From Mactromeris polynyma (Eukaryota > Mollusca > Bivalvia > Venerida > Mactridae): a stretch of DNA of 64,000 nucleotides. The DNA is taken from assembly GCA_032209605.1 (NCBI GenBank), contig JASFXZ010000026.1, positions 1,860,001 to 1,924,000 of the forward strand, read 5' to 3'. The position numbers were made by a program, and so were the translations under genes. Each line of letters opens with the position of its first letter. The first letter of the stretch is position 1. Of the stretch, positions 47,633 to 59,500 are shown piece by piece. Under the pieces are notes generated by a model that saw nothing but the letters and a program-made list of their open reading frames with translations, did no database searches and had not been told where the DNA came from.

Positions 47633-49634
47633 TGGAGAAAATTGCTTCGTCAAATTGGAACTGTGATAAAATATACATATCGGACAAAAATTTAACTGTT
47701 GTATTGGAGAAGGACTGAATGAAAAATCGTTCATTAGTAATATATTTTTTCAGAAATTTTAAATTGTAATTAGTTTTGGCTGCTCATAGAATGTTTTGAT
47801 TGAACCTTGTGAAAAGATGTGGAATGTGTTATTTACGCAATTTCTTTTTCTGTGATAAGACAATTACGGTGATTTTTATGTGATATTTTTAGTTGTCTAT
47901 AGAGTGTTCTAACATTTGTTGTTTTTGACAAATATTCACTGGCTGAATACACCTGGAAGCATTTATATATTTGTATGTACTAACATTTATATTATTATGT
48001 TCTATCTCTACAAAATATATATTGCACACCATTTCCTTGTTAATTTTTAATTATTTTTTTTAACAACTTAACATGCTCTTTGATGGCATTTCTTTCTGAT
48101 TGAATTTTTAATTTTGTATTTAACCATGGAATCACCAATATGATGTTACTATGGTAACAGTTTATCATGGTATTTTTTAAGTTTTTTTGTTGAGGATAAA
48201 ACGGATATTTTTTCTTCAACATTAATGGTCTATTCTTGTATAAAAAGAATTATTGTGTTGCATTTACTGATATTTTTTTTTGAAAAGGGTAAATAATATG
48301 AACTTTAAAATGAAATGATGGATGTGAGCTTAGCTCCAGATGAGAAATGATTTCATTTGTCCAAAAATATGCTTGCCACTAACATGTTTGAAGTTTAAAT
48401 TAAATTTTTATTGTTACTTTATTTGTAGATTTTGTAAAGATCGACATCTTCATATCTACTCATTGTTCTTTTTTTATTTGTTTATGGCTGGTCCATTGTG
48501 ATAACATTTGTTTTGCAATCTATATGCTGTTTACTTTAGGGTGGCTTTGTTTAAAGGTACATCAAATCATTTACATCATACAGATGTACTCTACAACACT
48601 GAATTGTTACTTTCCTTACAGTCATGTTTACCAAAACCACAAAGTCAAGCGCATGTTACTGGTTTTTTCTATCCTGACCTACGCGTGCAGTTAGCGCTAG
48701 CATAGGAAATATCTATTTCGAACTTGTGTTATGCAGTTTCAGGACATTTTAAAGAATAGTTACCATGCCCTGTTTTAGACTATATCTGTGTGAATGCATT
48801 AAATGCCATTTTATCAAAATTATCTTTTAGCATATTTTGATAGAAAATCCGACTATCTTCCTTTAAATAGATGATGCCAAAGACATGAACAAATTTGATA
48901 CAACAATTTATTTTGAACGATCTGCTATACTCCAAATATAAATCAATCGTTTGTGCTACACAGTCGTGGTTAAATCATTGTGCATCCAATCTCCTGTCCA
49001 TATTTATTCACCGAAGAGTCAATGGACTTGTACATCATTGAAGATAGTTTGTGTATCAATTACACAATTACACTATCTTGTTTCCTTGTCAAGTAACATG
49101 AAAATGTAAACAAAATTCCTATTTAGAAGCACATAAAAGTATTTCGTCCAGAGACATTTCATTTAAGTGTTTGATTTCACTTATTTTGTATTACATGTGT
49201 TTTGAATCTTTTATGATTTTTTATACTTCATTTCCAATGACAAAATTATAATGAGTCCATCCTTTAAACATGTTTATTTGTGGTTATGCAACCCGGAATT
49301 TATTATTTGGTGGGTAGGTAGGTTTTTCTTATTTTAGTACTGTAATGGCTAATAGACGGGAAAAAAATTTTCATCGATGAAGCTGAAAAAATAAATTGAG
49401 TCTCAGCATTTTTTATGAGTCGGTCGCATAACTGCAAACAAACAATTGTTTAAGGATGGCCCGACAACACAAACGGCAATATGTAAAATTGAAATTACTG
49501 TAAAATTTATGTCTTTATTAATTTCTTATAATATAGTTTAGTTAAATCTTTATTAGAAATAAATCTATACTGTCTTTATAAGCAAGCGTGGTTGTGTTCT
49601 TTTTTCAGATAGATAGGTTTACTCAGAACTAGAA

Positions 49635-49965
49635 ATGTGTCCATAGGACACAGATGGCCCCACTTGCAGCCTTCGTCACAGAAGCAAATGCTATTATTCT
49701 GCTCAAAGTTTGTGAATGGGTATCAAAATTTCCAAGTGAACAACTACTAATTATGGTGATAAGTCAAGGGTCATAACTTTGCACTTACTGGGCGTAACCA
49801 TACATGAAACCCCAGGTGCACAACTACACATGCTGGTGAACATTCCTGTAAAGTTTTATGACTCTGGCTCACATACTTTTGGAGATATGAGTGACACAAT
49901 ATTTTGTGACGGAAGGACGGACAAGGGCAAATCTATATGCCCCCCTTTCAGAGTGGGGGCATAAA
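49635..49965 (+). repeat. Dispersed repeat, right copy, single unit
   Basis: Match to 1,881-2,345 lacking one internal unit of about 150 bp. Confidence 0.75.
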
Positions 49966-50575
49966 AACCCACTACTACAACATACTTCTTGAGTACTGCA
50001 TTGAATGCATGATAAAACATTGCTATCAATCCATTACTGGAGATAAATCAAACCTCCTACAAGAAAAATCATCTAACGCCCACTCCATTTTTAAGGAGAA
50101 ATGATTAATAATCTAAAAAGTTAATTTATTATGGCCTAAATATCACACTACAACAGAAAAATAATTGGCAGTTATCTCCCTTTGTAAGGAGCAATCATAA
50201 CAACCGGCATAATATAAGGTATTATTAAGTATATTTTATTGCAATATACAAGAATCACATGAGGTAACATATCAGATATACAGACATAAAACCATGCATA
50301 GACCAGCCTACACATACAGATCAAATCATCATTCGATGCATCACAGACAAAGCAAGTAAGAAATTAAAACTCATCATTTAGATCTTAAATGTATTTCAAA
50401 AATCATCATATCATATAACACATTATTATTTCTGTAAAAACTTAACATTTTATGGGGTGAAAGCAAAACTAGTCTATCAGTATTTATATTAGGAAGCAGA
50501 TACTCTAGTTTTGCTTTAATTCATAAATTTATAGTCCAGTCAACTTTAAATTCAATGATGATATAATTCATTATA

Positions 50576-50764
50576 CAGTCAAACCTGTCTGTAAAGACCA
50601 CCCATGGGAACAGCAAATGTGGTCTTTGTTTATAGGTGGTCTCTATGAAGCAGATTAAATATCATTGAAAATGGTGTCTTGGGAGATAAAAGTGGTGGTC
50701 TTTGCCGACAGGTTTTGCAATAGTGGTCTTTGTTCGCAGGTGGTCTTTAACACAGGTTTGACTG
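50576..50764. mobile_element. TA-flanked MITE with CAGTCAAACCTGT ends, right copy only
   Basis: 189 bp. Ends CAGTCAAACCTGT and ACAGGTTTGACTG, TA on both sides, with GGTGGTCT repeats inside. The matching place in the left copy (about 2,965-2,975) has the same flanks without the element, so this inserted after the duplication. Distinct in end sequence from the CAGTAAAACC family but built alike. Confidence 0.86.
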
Positions 50765-50968
50765 TATTTATAATACACCAAAACAACATATCAAGTCTTA
50801 TAAAGTATAAAACATAGGAAATGGAAAATTTCCCTTGCGTAATATACCACTATATTGTCAAGAGGAAATTATTGTCACAGACCACCATACTTATTTCTTT
50901 CACTGAAGGAATTAACAAATTAAATTCAAAAGCATCCAGTAATGATGAGACACATCAAATGAATGGTA

Positions 50969-51147
50969 CAGTAAAACCTCACGTAAAGACCACCTCAATA
51001 ATACGACCACCTCAAACCTATTAACATAAATGTTCAAGTCCATTTTCACTGTTCTACGGTTAATGCAATCTAAATATTAAGTCCACCTCGATATTTAGAC
51101 CAGTTTTCAAAGGTCCCAAGGGTGGTCTTATTATCGAGGTTTTATTG
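50969..51147. mobile_element. TA-flanked MITE with CAGTAAAACCTC ends (right copy)
   Basis: Duplicate of 3,145-3,323, same length. The right end has decayed by one base (TTG for CTG). Confidence 0.82.
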
Positions 51148-51702
51148 TATATACATACATGTATAAATAAAAAACGTGTGAATTTAACCATCTGAACAAA
51201 TGTTATTGAACGAAAACATTTCTTTTCTAATTTAAGAAACTGCAACCTTGACCTTGACCATAGTGGTACTTAGACAAATTCCAAGTGAGGCCTCCATACA
51301 AACTTTTTTATAATATTATATAAAGTTTAGTGGTAATAAGTCAATCAGAAGGAAAATTATAGAACGGAAATGATATTTTTATAGCCGTCCATACATACAT
51401 ATTACAAGGTTTATAAAACAAGTGATATATACATTCAGTATTTTACAAAGGGTTACAACGTCGTGTATGGATGGTATTAACAACAAAGAAGGATTCTAAA
51501 TTTTGTTTTTTTTATTACATAAAAGTATGCATAGAGATAAGACAACATTTGAATACTGCCAGCAGGAATATGTTATCAGACTTGATAGTGACCCACATAT
51601 ACCCGTGCATTCAGAAATGTTAATAACTCAATTTCGCCCAGATTTGTCCTTCAGGCCAAAAATCTCAGAGAATAACACACTTAACTTTAAAAATCAACAA
51701 TA

Positions 51703-54425
51703 AAAATCATTTTTACCACAAACAGCTGAAGGGTTTAGTCTACTGTGTCACAGAATGACAGGACTATTATTGCACGCTATAAGGACACCAATATACATAA
51801 TACTCATCTCTACGCATTTATTAAAAAAACGAATAAAGGTATACCATATACAAAACAAGTATAGTATTAGTTTATGCACTGTCACTGCACATAACATAAC
51901 ATCATTCACAGAATTGTCCACAAGTTTCAAACATAATGGAACCAAACTAATATATAAATAGATATACATGTATGTGTAAAATGCATGTTTGTCACATTCC
52001 ACTACATTACCAGTTATATATATTATAACAGAGATACTGAAAAAAAATGTTATCTGGATTGTTTTAACCCAGCGTATCATTCATCCCTGTTCCTTTACGT
52101 ATTTACTCTTGAGCACTCTCAAATGCATTATGTTATGTGGACTGTTGTTTTCCCAGAGGTCTGTGTGTAGAGGCATGGTCTTATGTATGCATGTATGTTG
52201 CGTTCCCTGTAGCAATTTATTCTCTCTCTCTTTTAGTAATTTAGCATTATATAAAACAATATACTTAACATTAACATGACAAATAAAAAAGAAACAGGAT
52301 TTTAAACTGCTTTGGCAATACTACTACAGTATATACTTTATTACTATATACTACACCAAGGTTTCCTTGTCTGATAATGCTGGACATAATTAAAACCATC
52401 AATGAAAGCTAACCATGTTTAAAAATAATGCTGCACACTATCCAATGAAAAGTCACAACTCAATGCTTCAAAACTAGATGGTTCTTTGTAACATAAAAAT
52501 ACTAGTCTCCAAATATTGCCACTTGACCTTCGATCTCAACAAATGACCTTGAACCAACATGGCCGGAATTTGTATTCTGTCTGTCATCTCATTATGGTAC
52601 AAATTTGTGCCAAGTTGTTTGAACATTCTTACACACTGTAGCAATTTATGGAACAGCCATGAAGCATCACTCATTTGACCTTAATTTTCAGTGTATGACC
52701 TTGACTTGAAACAACGAGGCTGGCAGTTTTGTGCTTCAGGTTTTCTCATGGTTAACATTTGTTCCAAGTTACTTGAATTTCCCTCAGGGAGAAAAGAAAT
52801 ATATATTTATAAGACTTAATCTCAAGATAAGACCATTCATACAACAATTTGAACTATAAGCATTGCACTTAAGCACAGAAACAATATACAATTCATAAAT
52901 ACAATTACAGTTAAACCTCACCTAAAGACCAACTCAATAATAAGACCATCTCTTAGCATGCTTTAATTCTAGTCGACAAATATTCACACGATGTAGCAAA
53001 AAAATACAACACATCACATCGACGTATTTAGAGTCATTGAGACAATACAAAAACTACTAATTAATAAAAATCATTATTATCATTAACAGATAGAATCTAA
53101 GTAGGGAAACACATAAATCAACACACAATTTTATTATTACTTAAGGTGATTTAAAATATTTAATCTAGCTGTACAAGAGGTATCAAAAGTGTGGTATTTA
53201 TATAAAAACACCTTTATGATATTTGTAGAAAATTATGTAAGTTTTGTGCAGTCAGTTTTTATCATAGTCCTGTCTTTTGAAATAAAAAATAAACTTTGCA
53301 TTTTACTGAAACATGATATATGTCTGTAAAAGCAATTCTTCATGTAAGGTAACACATGGTACAGTTTATTGTAGAATGTACATGTTATTTGTAGTTTTAA
53401 AATATATTTTTAAAATAGGATATTATTTTTTACAAAAAGTAAATTCTACAAAAGCAATACTGCTTTTTGTATAAGCAAGAAGTAAAGCAATACCTAGATA
53501 AGCTATATACAAAAAATATGAATTTATTTGAATTGTTTAGTGTTTTAAGAGATGTTTAGAACAGCGGAGGTAATAAGATTAGACATATACATGTAGCAGT
53601 ATATGGCTATGGTTACTGACAGAAAGTAAGTGTTCACATTTATCAGAGGACAAAATTATTGTTCTATAAGGGTTATATTATTATTATTGGGAATATAGCG
53701 GAATAATAACTATAAAAACAGCTGAAATAAAATCTGCTAAATTAACTTTTTTTCATGCATTAGATATCCGAGTCTGTTCTGAACTCAGTAAGTGAACAGT
53801 TACTTGTAAATTATACATAAGACTGTTTCCACAATGGGACTCTTTCTCAGAAAAAGTGCCATAACATGAAATTTTTGTTTTGACATTTGTTCCGGCAAAT
53901 TTTTACAACCATCATGCGCCAGCACCTTGCATGTCCAACATATTTACGCATGATATAAGGAAACCAACTCTCTTCCTGAAAAACTGATATTAAAAATTTC
54001 CCACCAGGTAAACAAATACAATACTACATAAAAATGGTATTTCATACCAAACACAAATCAAATACAACTAAATATAGGACTACAATCTCTACCTGCCTCT
54101 TCAACAACAGATATAAATCCAAAATACTGTTAAAGGCTAATGATCAATTGCATGATAGATGTAATGGTATCCAACAGTATATAACAAGTTTGATCAACCT
54201 ACAGGTCTCCTGATCAACCCTATGTTTTGCCCCGACCCTAGAACCTTTTTTTCGCGTATTAATATTTTTTTTCTTTTTTATAAAATTCCTTTTTTTTGGG
54301 TAAAATTTCTTTGTGTACATTTTCTTTAAGTTCATATTTCTGCCCAGTTATAAGATGCTCTACGAGTATTCCAGCTATAGAGCATTATTTCACCTTGATT
54401 TAACATTATCCATGTTAAAAATGAA
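51703..54425. other. 2.7-kb segment only in the right copy
   Basis: The left copy has about 75 unrelated bases at this place (4,230-4,305). No gene, LTR or inverted ends were seen, so a deletion from the left copy is more likely than an insertion here. It contains a MITE fragment at 52,918. Confidence 0.6.
52918..52962. mobile_element. Fragment of the CAGTAAAACC MITE family
   Basis: One end only: CAGTTAAACCTCACCTAAAG then AATAATAAGACCATC. The other half is missing. Confidence 0.5.
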
Positions 54426-54738
54426 AGGGGATTTGTCTTTGAACTTATACTCATTTAAATCTTCGATTAATTTGCTTCATCTGAAAATTAAAAAAATCTC
54501 AACAAAAAACATTCCGACCTACCTACCCTATTTTGAGGGTGGGTGGGGGGCATGAAACCTGAAACAAACATATTTTTAGGCCTAATTATTTATATCTAGG
54601 AAGCATCAAACTTTATATATGCTGTGCATTATGATTTAATGTGTTTAATGTAATAGTCACCAATTTTAATCCATAACCAAAATATAAAGAATCTTCAAAT
54701 TTCAATATAACTTGACCGAGCAATATGTATTACTTATA

Positions 54739-55037
54739 CTGGGGCCTTTTTCACAAACATATTAAAGTTGAAACTCCTGATTTAGACCTCAAGTTTACAA
54801 AAATTATATTTACCAGCTTTTGTTTTGATTTAAAAGAATGAAATTTTACCTGAATAAATTTTACTACTCACTTGACAGTCTTGCTAATTTTTAAATGTTC
54901 TTTTTGTTCCTATGTCGTTATAACAATATAGATTTTAATAAATATTGGTCAAAATGTTAAGAGGGTTACAACAATTATTCAGACAAAATTTCATTAATTT
55001 GGAGTTTCAGACTTGAAGTGTTTGTGAATAATGCCCC
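54739..55037. repeat. Element with ~20-bp inverted ends, right copy, short form
   Basis: Counterpart of 4,610-5,340 without the inner 430 bp. Confidence 0.62.
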
Positions 55038-55592
55038 AGCTCTACTGTTTGAAAAACCCTGGCAAGTAACAGATGAATTCATACAGCCACATGAGTAAAA
55101 CAGAGTAAAACAACCCAATCTCATTGTCCACAATATTATGAGGACTTCAATATGATCCAAAATATGCTGTCCAGGAATATGTGTAACATCTCTCAAAAAC
55201 ACTTTCCCTTTAGCGTTGTGCATTATTCTTGTGCCAGGGGATGTTATGCTAATAAATCAAATACCTGAACAGGTTTATGCATGATATTCCTCTTTAAAAC
55301 ATAATTAAGCTAGCCAAAAACAAACTGTTTTCTTTTAAAAATAGAGAGGTTGACTTTGAAAACTTAAAGATAATTTTTCGTGTCCTTGTTACATTTTCAA
55401 ATTTTTTAAAACCTTTCCATTGCAGATCTGGTTATTTTTGAACTTTTTTTTTATCTGGCCTTCATTAAAACAAATACATTTCATGATAATATGTAACTAC
55501 CAATGTTGTATGGAGGCATTTGAAGAACATAAAAACCTTGGACATCAAGATTTTCAAGATGTAACCAAAATTCCTGGACATCATATCTTGGA

Positions 55593-56581
55593 TCATATAT
55601 TCTTCACTGGAGTAAACCCTTTATATCCACTCTGCACTGAATTCAGTTCATCATAAGTCTCTCCTCGGCAAGTTATATCCTGCGCATGCTGGTTTTCTCT
55701 ATGAAAAGCATCAAAATCAACATCATCATCAATTTCATAACTATCATCATTCGGTGGAGTTGGTAAAAAATCCAAATTGTTGTCTATTTCAAAACTTTCC
55801 TCTTCCGGATCATTCAAATCACCATTTTCATTTCTGTTTCCATTTATTTCTAGTTTTAAGGAATTTCCATCAATTTCAACACTGCTATCTTCAGCAGTTT
55901 TCTCCAAATTACCATCAGACTTATCAGTCAGTTCTGATGTCACATGCGACTCACTAACAGTGACACATTCATTCTCATTGGAGTCAGGAATATTCACAGC
56001 TGCATTACTAATACCTTCAATGTGTCTGCTATCACAGTTTAAATCTTTCTCATTATCATGGAATTTTTCATTAGCATTCTTTAGTTCCATCAACTGTTCC
56101 TCATTTGGTTTCTTTAAATCTGATTCACTATCATGTGAGTCTGTCATCCCTTCATCAGTATTTGGATAACTCCAGTCTTCAAATTGTTTAACATCAGTCT
56201 CATCTGCAGCGACAACCTTTTCTGATGTATTTTCATCAATGTCTAGCCCAACAGTCTGTCTATTGTCATTATGACTGCCAGAATCGCCGTCAGGACTTTC
56301 TCTCCGATATAAAGGTGTAACATGGTGTACTGGCGGCTGTTCATTCATAGCCTCCCTCTTTCTTGCAGTGTCCTCAATATCCATTCCATCATTCTGGGAA
56401 CCCTCAGATAGATCTGAAGCAGTACTGAAATCACCAGTATCTGCTATGTCAGCTATACCAGCTACACGGTAGCCTGTAGACATAGATGTACTAGTGCAGC
56501 TTGCTGATTCATCACTGACATTGATACCCCCTGACGGGTAGCCTGATGTATGCCGTACTGACTGGATCGTACACATTGGAG
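55593..56581 (-). CDS. Receptor right copy, last exon
   Basis: 989 nt, phase 1 in. Acceptor GTTTGTTTTCAG. About 329 residues, strongly acidic and Asn/Ser rich, ending SGYKGFTPVKNI then TGA. Contains PNEE and PEEE. No death domain, kinase or other fold is visible. Much of it looks disordered. Confidence 0.75.
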
Positions 56582-59500
56582 CTGAAAACAAACAAGAAAG
56601 CTATGACGCCTCCATACACACATGCAAAAATACCTGAAAAGTGTCATGTTAAAATGTTGAACACATTTAGAACTTGACCTTTTTGTTGTTAAATTAATTA
56701 TATATAGTTAACACTGAAACTGGTTTTAAATCAATGCAGGATCAATGTTCAAGATTCGTCCATAATTCATTGATTGCTACCTTTTTCTAAATAAATATGC
56801 ATTCTCAAAATAAAGTGTAAGAAATGTCACATACTGTTAAAACATTAAGCTTTGCATAGCAAAGTTTGAAAGAAACTACATCTGATCTTGATCCTGAAAA
56901 CTAATCCTTTGTGAACATGGAGCAAGGTAGGCTAAACAATTCTAAAAATATTAAAGACTATCAAGAAAATCTAAGGATTATCAAGAATATAATGATCTGA
57001 GCACAGATTAGGTCTGTTCAGGTGAAGGATTGTTATAACAATTAAGTAGAAAGTTCTACTTACCAACTGTTGCAATTCGTCGTGCTGTAATATTACAGAA
57101 AGAAACATAAAATTAAAATTTCAATTCAACATATTGTATATAAGGCAGTTTTGTATCCCCCCATGACTGATCCATTATTCATTTGGACAAAATCCTTCTC
57201 AATTTCTGGTGGTGAACACAAACAAGTGTTTCAGTAATACAGTAAAACCTCTATAACATGACCACTCTTGGGACCCTTGAACACTGGTCTTATTATTGAA
57301 GTGCTTTTAATATTGAGGTGGAATAGAGCAAAATAAGGAAAATGGTCTTGAAAATTATGCTCTTAATTTTGTGGTGGTCTTTTTATTGAGGTGGCCTTTA
57401 AGTGAAGTTTTGCTGTAGTAGCATTGTATAAATCAACATACTGGTCATGCGCTTTAAAAAACTGGAGGAAAAATTAACTGCTAAATGTCAAGATCTACCC
57501 CTATCCGGAATTGAACCTGGATCTCCAAGTTGCCAGCCCAGTGCTCTATCAACTGTAATGACCCGAAGGCGTTAAGCCGTTAACAATTGTTCTAAAAAAT
57601 AAAACTTCTCAAAGAACTATCCATCATTTACTGTAACAAATGAGCGCTGCTATGGGTTTACAACCTCTTCTGTAAGTGACCTCATTTCAAGAGAACGCAA
57701 CATGTGATGTCACTATTTGCAAGCAGGAAACTCCATATGTCACTGTCATATGGGGAAAATATTGCTTACTGTCAGTACATGGTGATGTCACATGTGAGGT
57801 TTTCTGGAAATGTCGTCACTTAAAGAGTTTGGAAATCGTATAGCAGTGCTCAAATACTGAAACATAGGGATTAACTCACTTGGCTGAATCTGTTGCACAC
57901 GATCAGCTCTTGGTCTATCAAGTCCAGACACTGTTGCTACATTGTTTGCTCTCGGTCTATCAAGTCCAGACACTGTTGCTACATTGTTTCCAGCCATTTC
58001 AGTGATGTCTGTGTCGATATCAACTGTATCACAAGGATAGTTGGGCTTGTCCAAAGTCTCCATGGCAACATCTTCGTGGAAAACACGACCTGCTGGGGCC
58101 TCTTGGAAACGAGCATGTTCAAACGGAGTCCTACCGTACTCAGGTCTGCAATTACCATCAGCTCTCTCCTGATTATTATGTCCTGGTTGATTGTCACCAT
58201 TAATCAAGTACCCATCTCTCCTACAAGGCTGAATCATTGTAGATCCAGTGGTATGATGTTGACCAATAGGATGATTCACTTCAGATTCTAAACTTGAATC
58301 CATCCCGAATGACCCTGAAACGTCTTTATCTCGAGCTTTTTTCAAAGGAAAATATATCTGACAATTTTCAAATTTGTTGCCATGAATACTGATAATATTT
58401 GAAGGTGGCCTTTGTTTCACGGCAGTTTCTTCTTCCGTCATAATACCTTTATTGGAGGATCCTGCAGAAGCTCCCATTATTTCTTTATCATTCAGTGAAT
58501 GATTAGCCTTATCTTTGCCTTGATTCTCTTCATTTTCAAACTTTTTGGATGATGTTGAAATCAGCTGTAAGTCATGGTGATCTGGGTTGTTCATTATTCT
58601 ACCATTCTGACTGCTACCATTAGAGGCGATTTGTTTGCCACAGGTATTACCTACGGCGCCAACATGCATGTGATCAACATTTTGTCCAATCTGACCATTT
58701 GTACGCAAAATTCCATTTTGCAAAATTCCATTTTGCAATGATTGACCATTTTGCTGAGGGGCGGTGATGATATATTGACCATTCTGTGTTTGAGAAACTC
58801 CAATAGGATGGTAAAGTCCATTTTGCAAACCGCCATTACCTAGACCATTTACTGAAATCGGAGTGACAGGTTCAGAAGTGTTTGTGGTCAAAAGTGGTCT
58901 CTGTGTTTCAATAGGATGTTGACCTGTAGTAACACCAACAATACACAAAGTAACAATACATGTTATAGGACCATGCACTTACATGATGTTTGTATTTTTA
59001 CGCGCTAGTATTAGTATAGCCAGCGGCTTAACCCAGAGAGGTGGGTTTGGACCTGAGAGAGTCACCATCAAATAACATTTTCAGGATGATCCAAATAATA
59101 CCTGGAGCATTATATAGTTGTAGCTAATTATTTTGCAAGAAAATTTATTTTAAACCATAAAGGTAAATTCTCCGATGAATTCAATCATCAATTAAATGGT
59201 TGTTTTTGAAAAAAAAAATATGTCACCCCCATGGCAGTGTGTCAGTAATTGTAATACTGATACAGTATGTTTGAAAACAATGGCTATGGAGAAGAAGTCA
59301 AATGAAATAATGTAATTTTATATGGATCAAACAAGAAATATAGTCATATGATCTGTGTGACCTTGACACTGAAACAAGCTTTTGAAACATGCGCTCTGCA
59401 CATCGCCTCGATATCATGAACATTTGTGCCAAGTTATTTCAAAATCCTTCAAGGTGTTCAAGAGATATGGAGCGATACAAAATATAGTCATTTGACCTTT

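Noticed and set aside
55754..56169. Plus-strand frames of 67 and 130 residues
   Set aside because: Antisense shadows of the last receptor exon, which has consistent phases and a stop on the minus strand.
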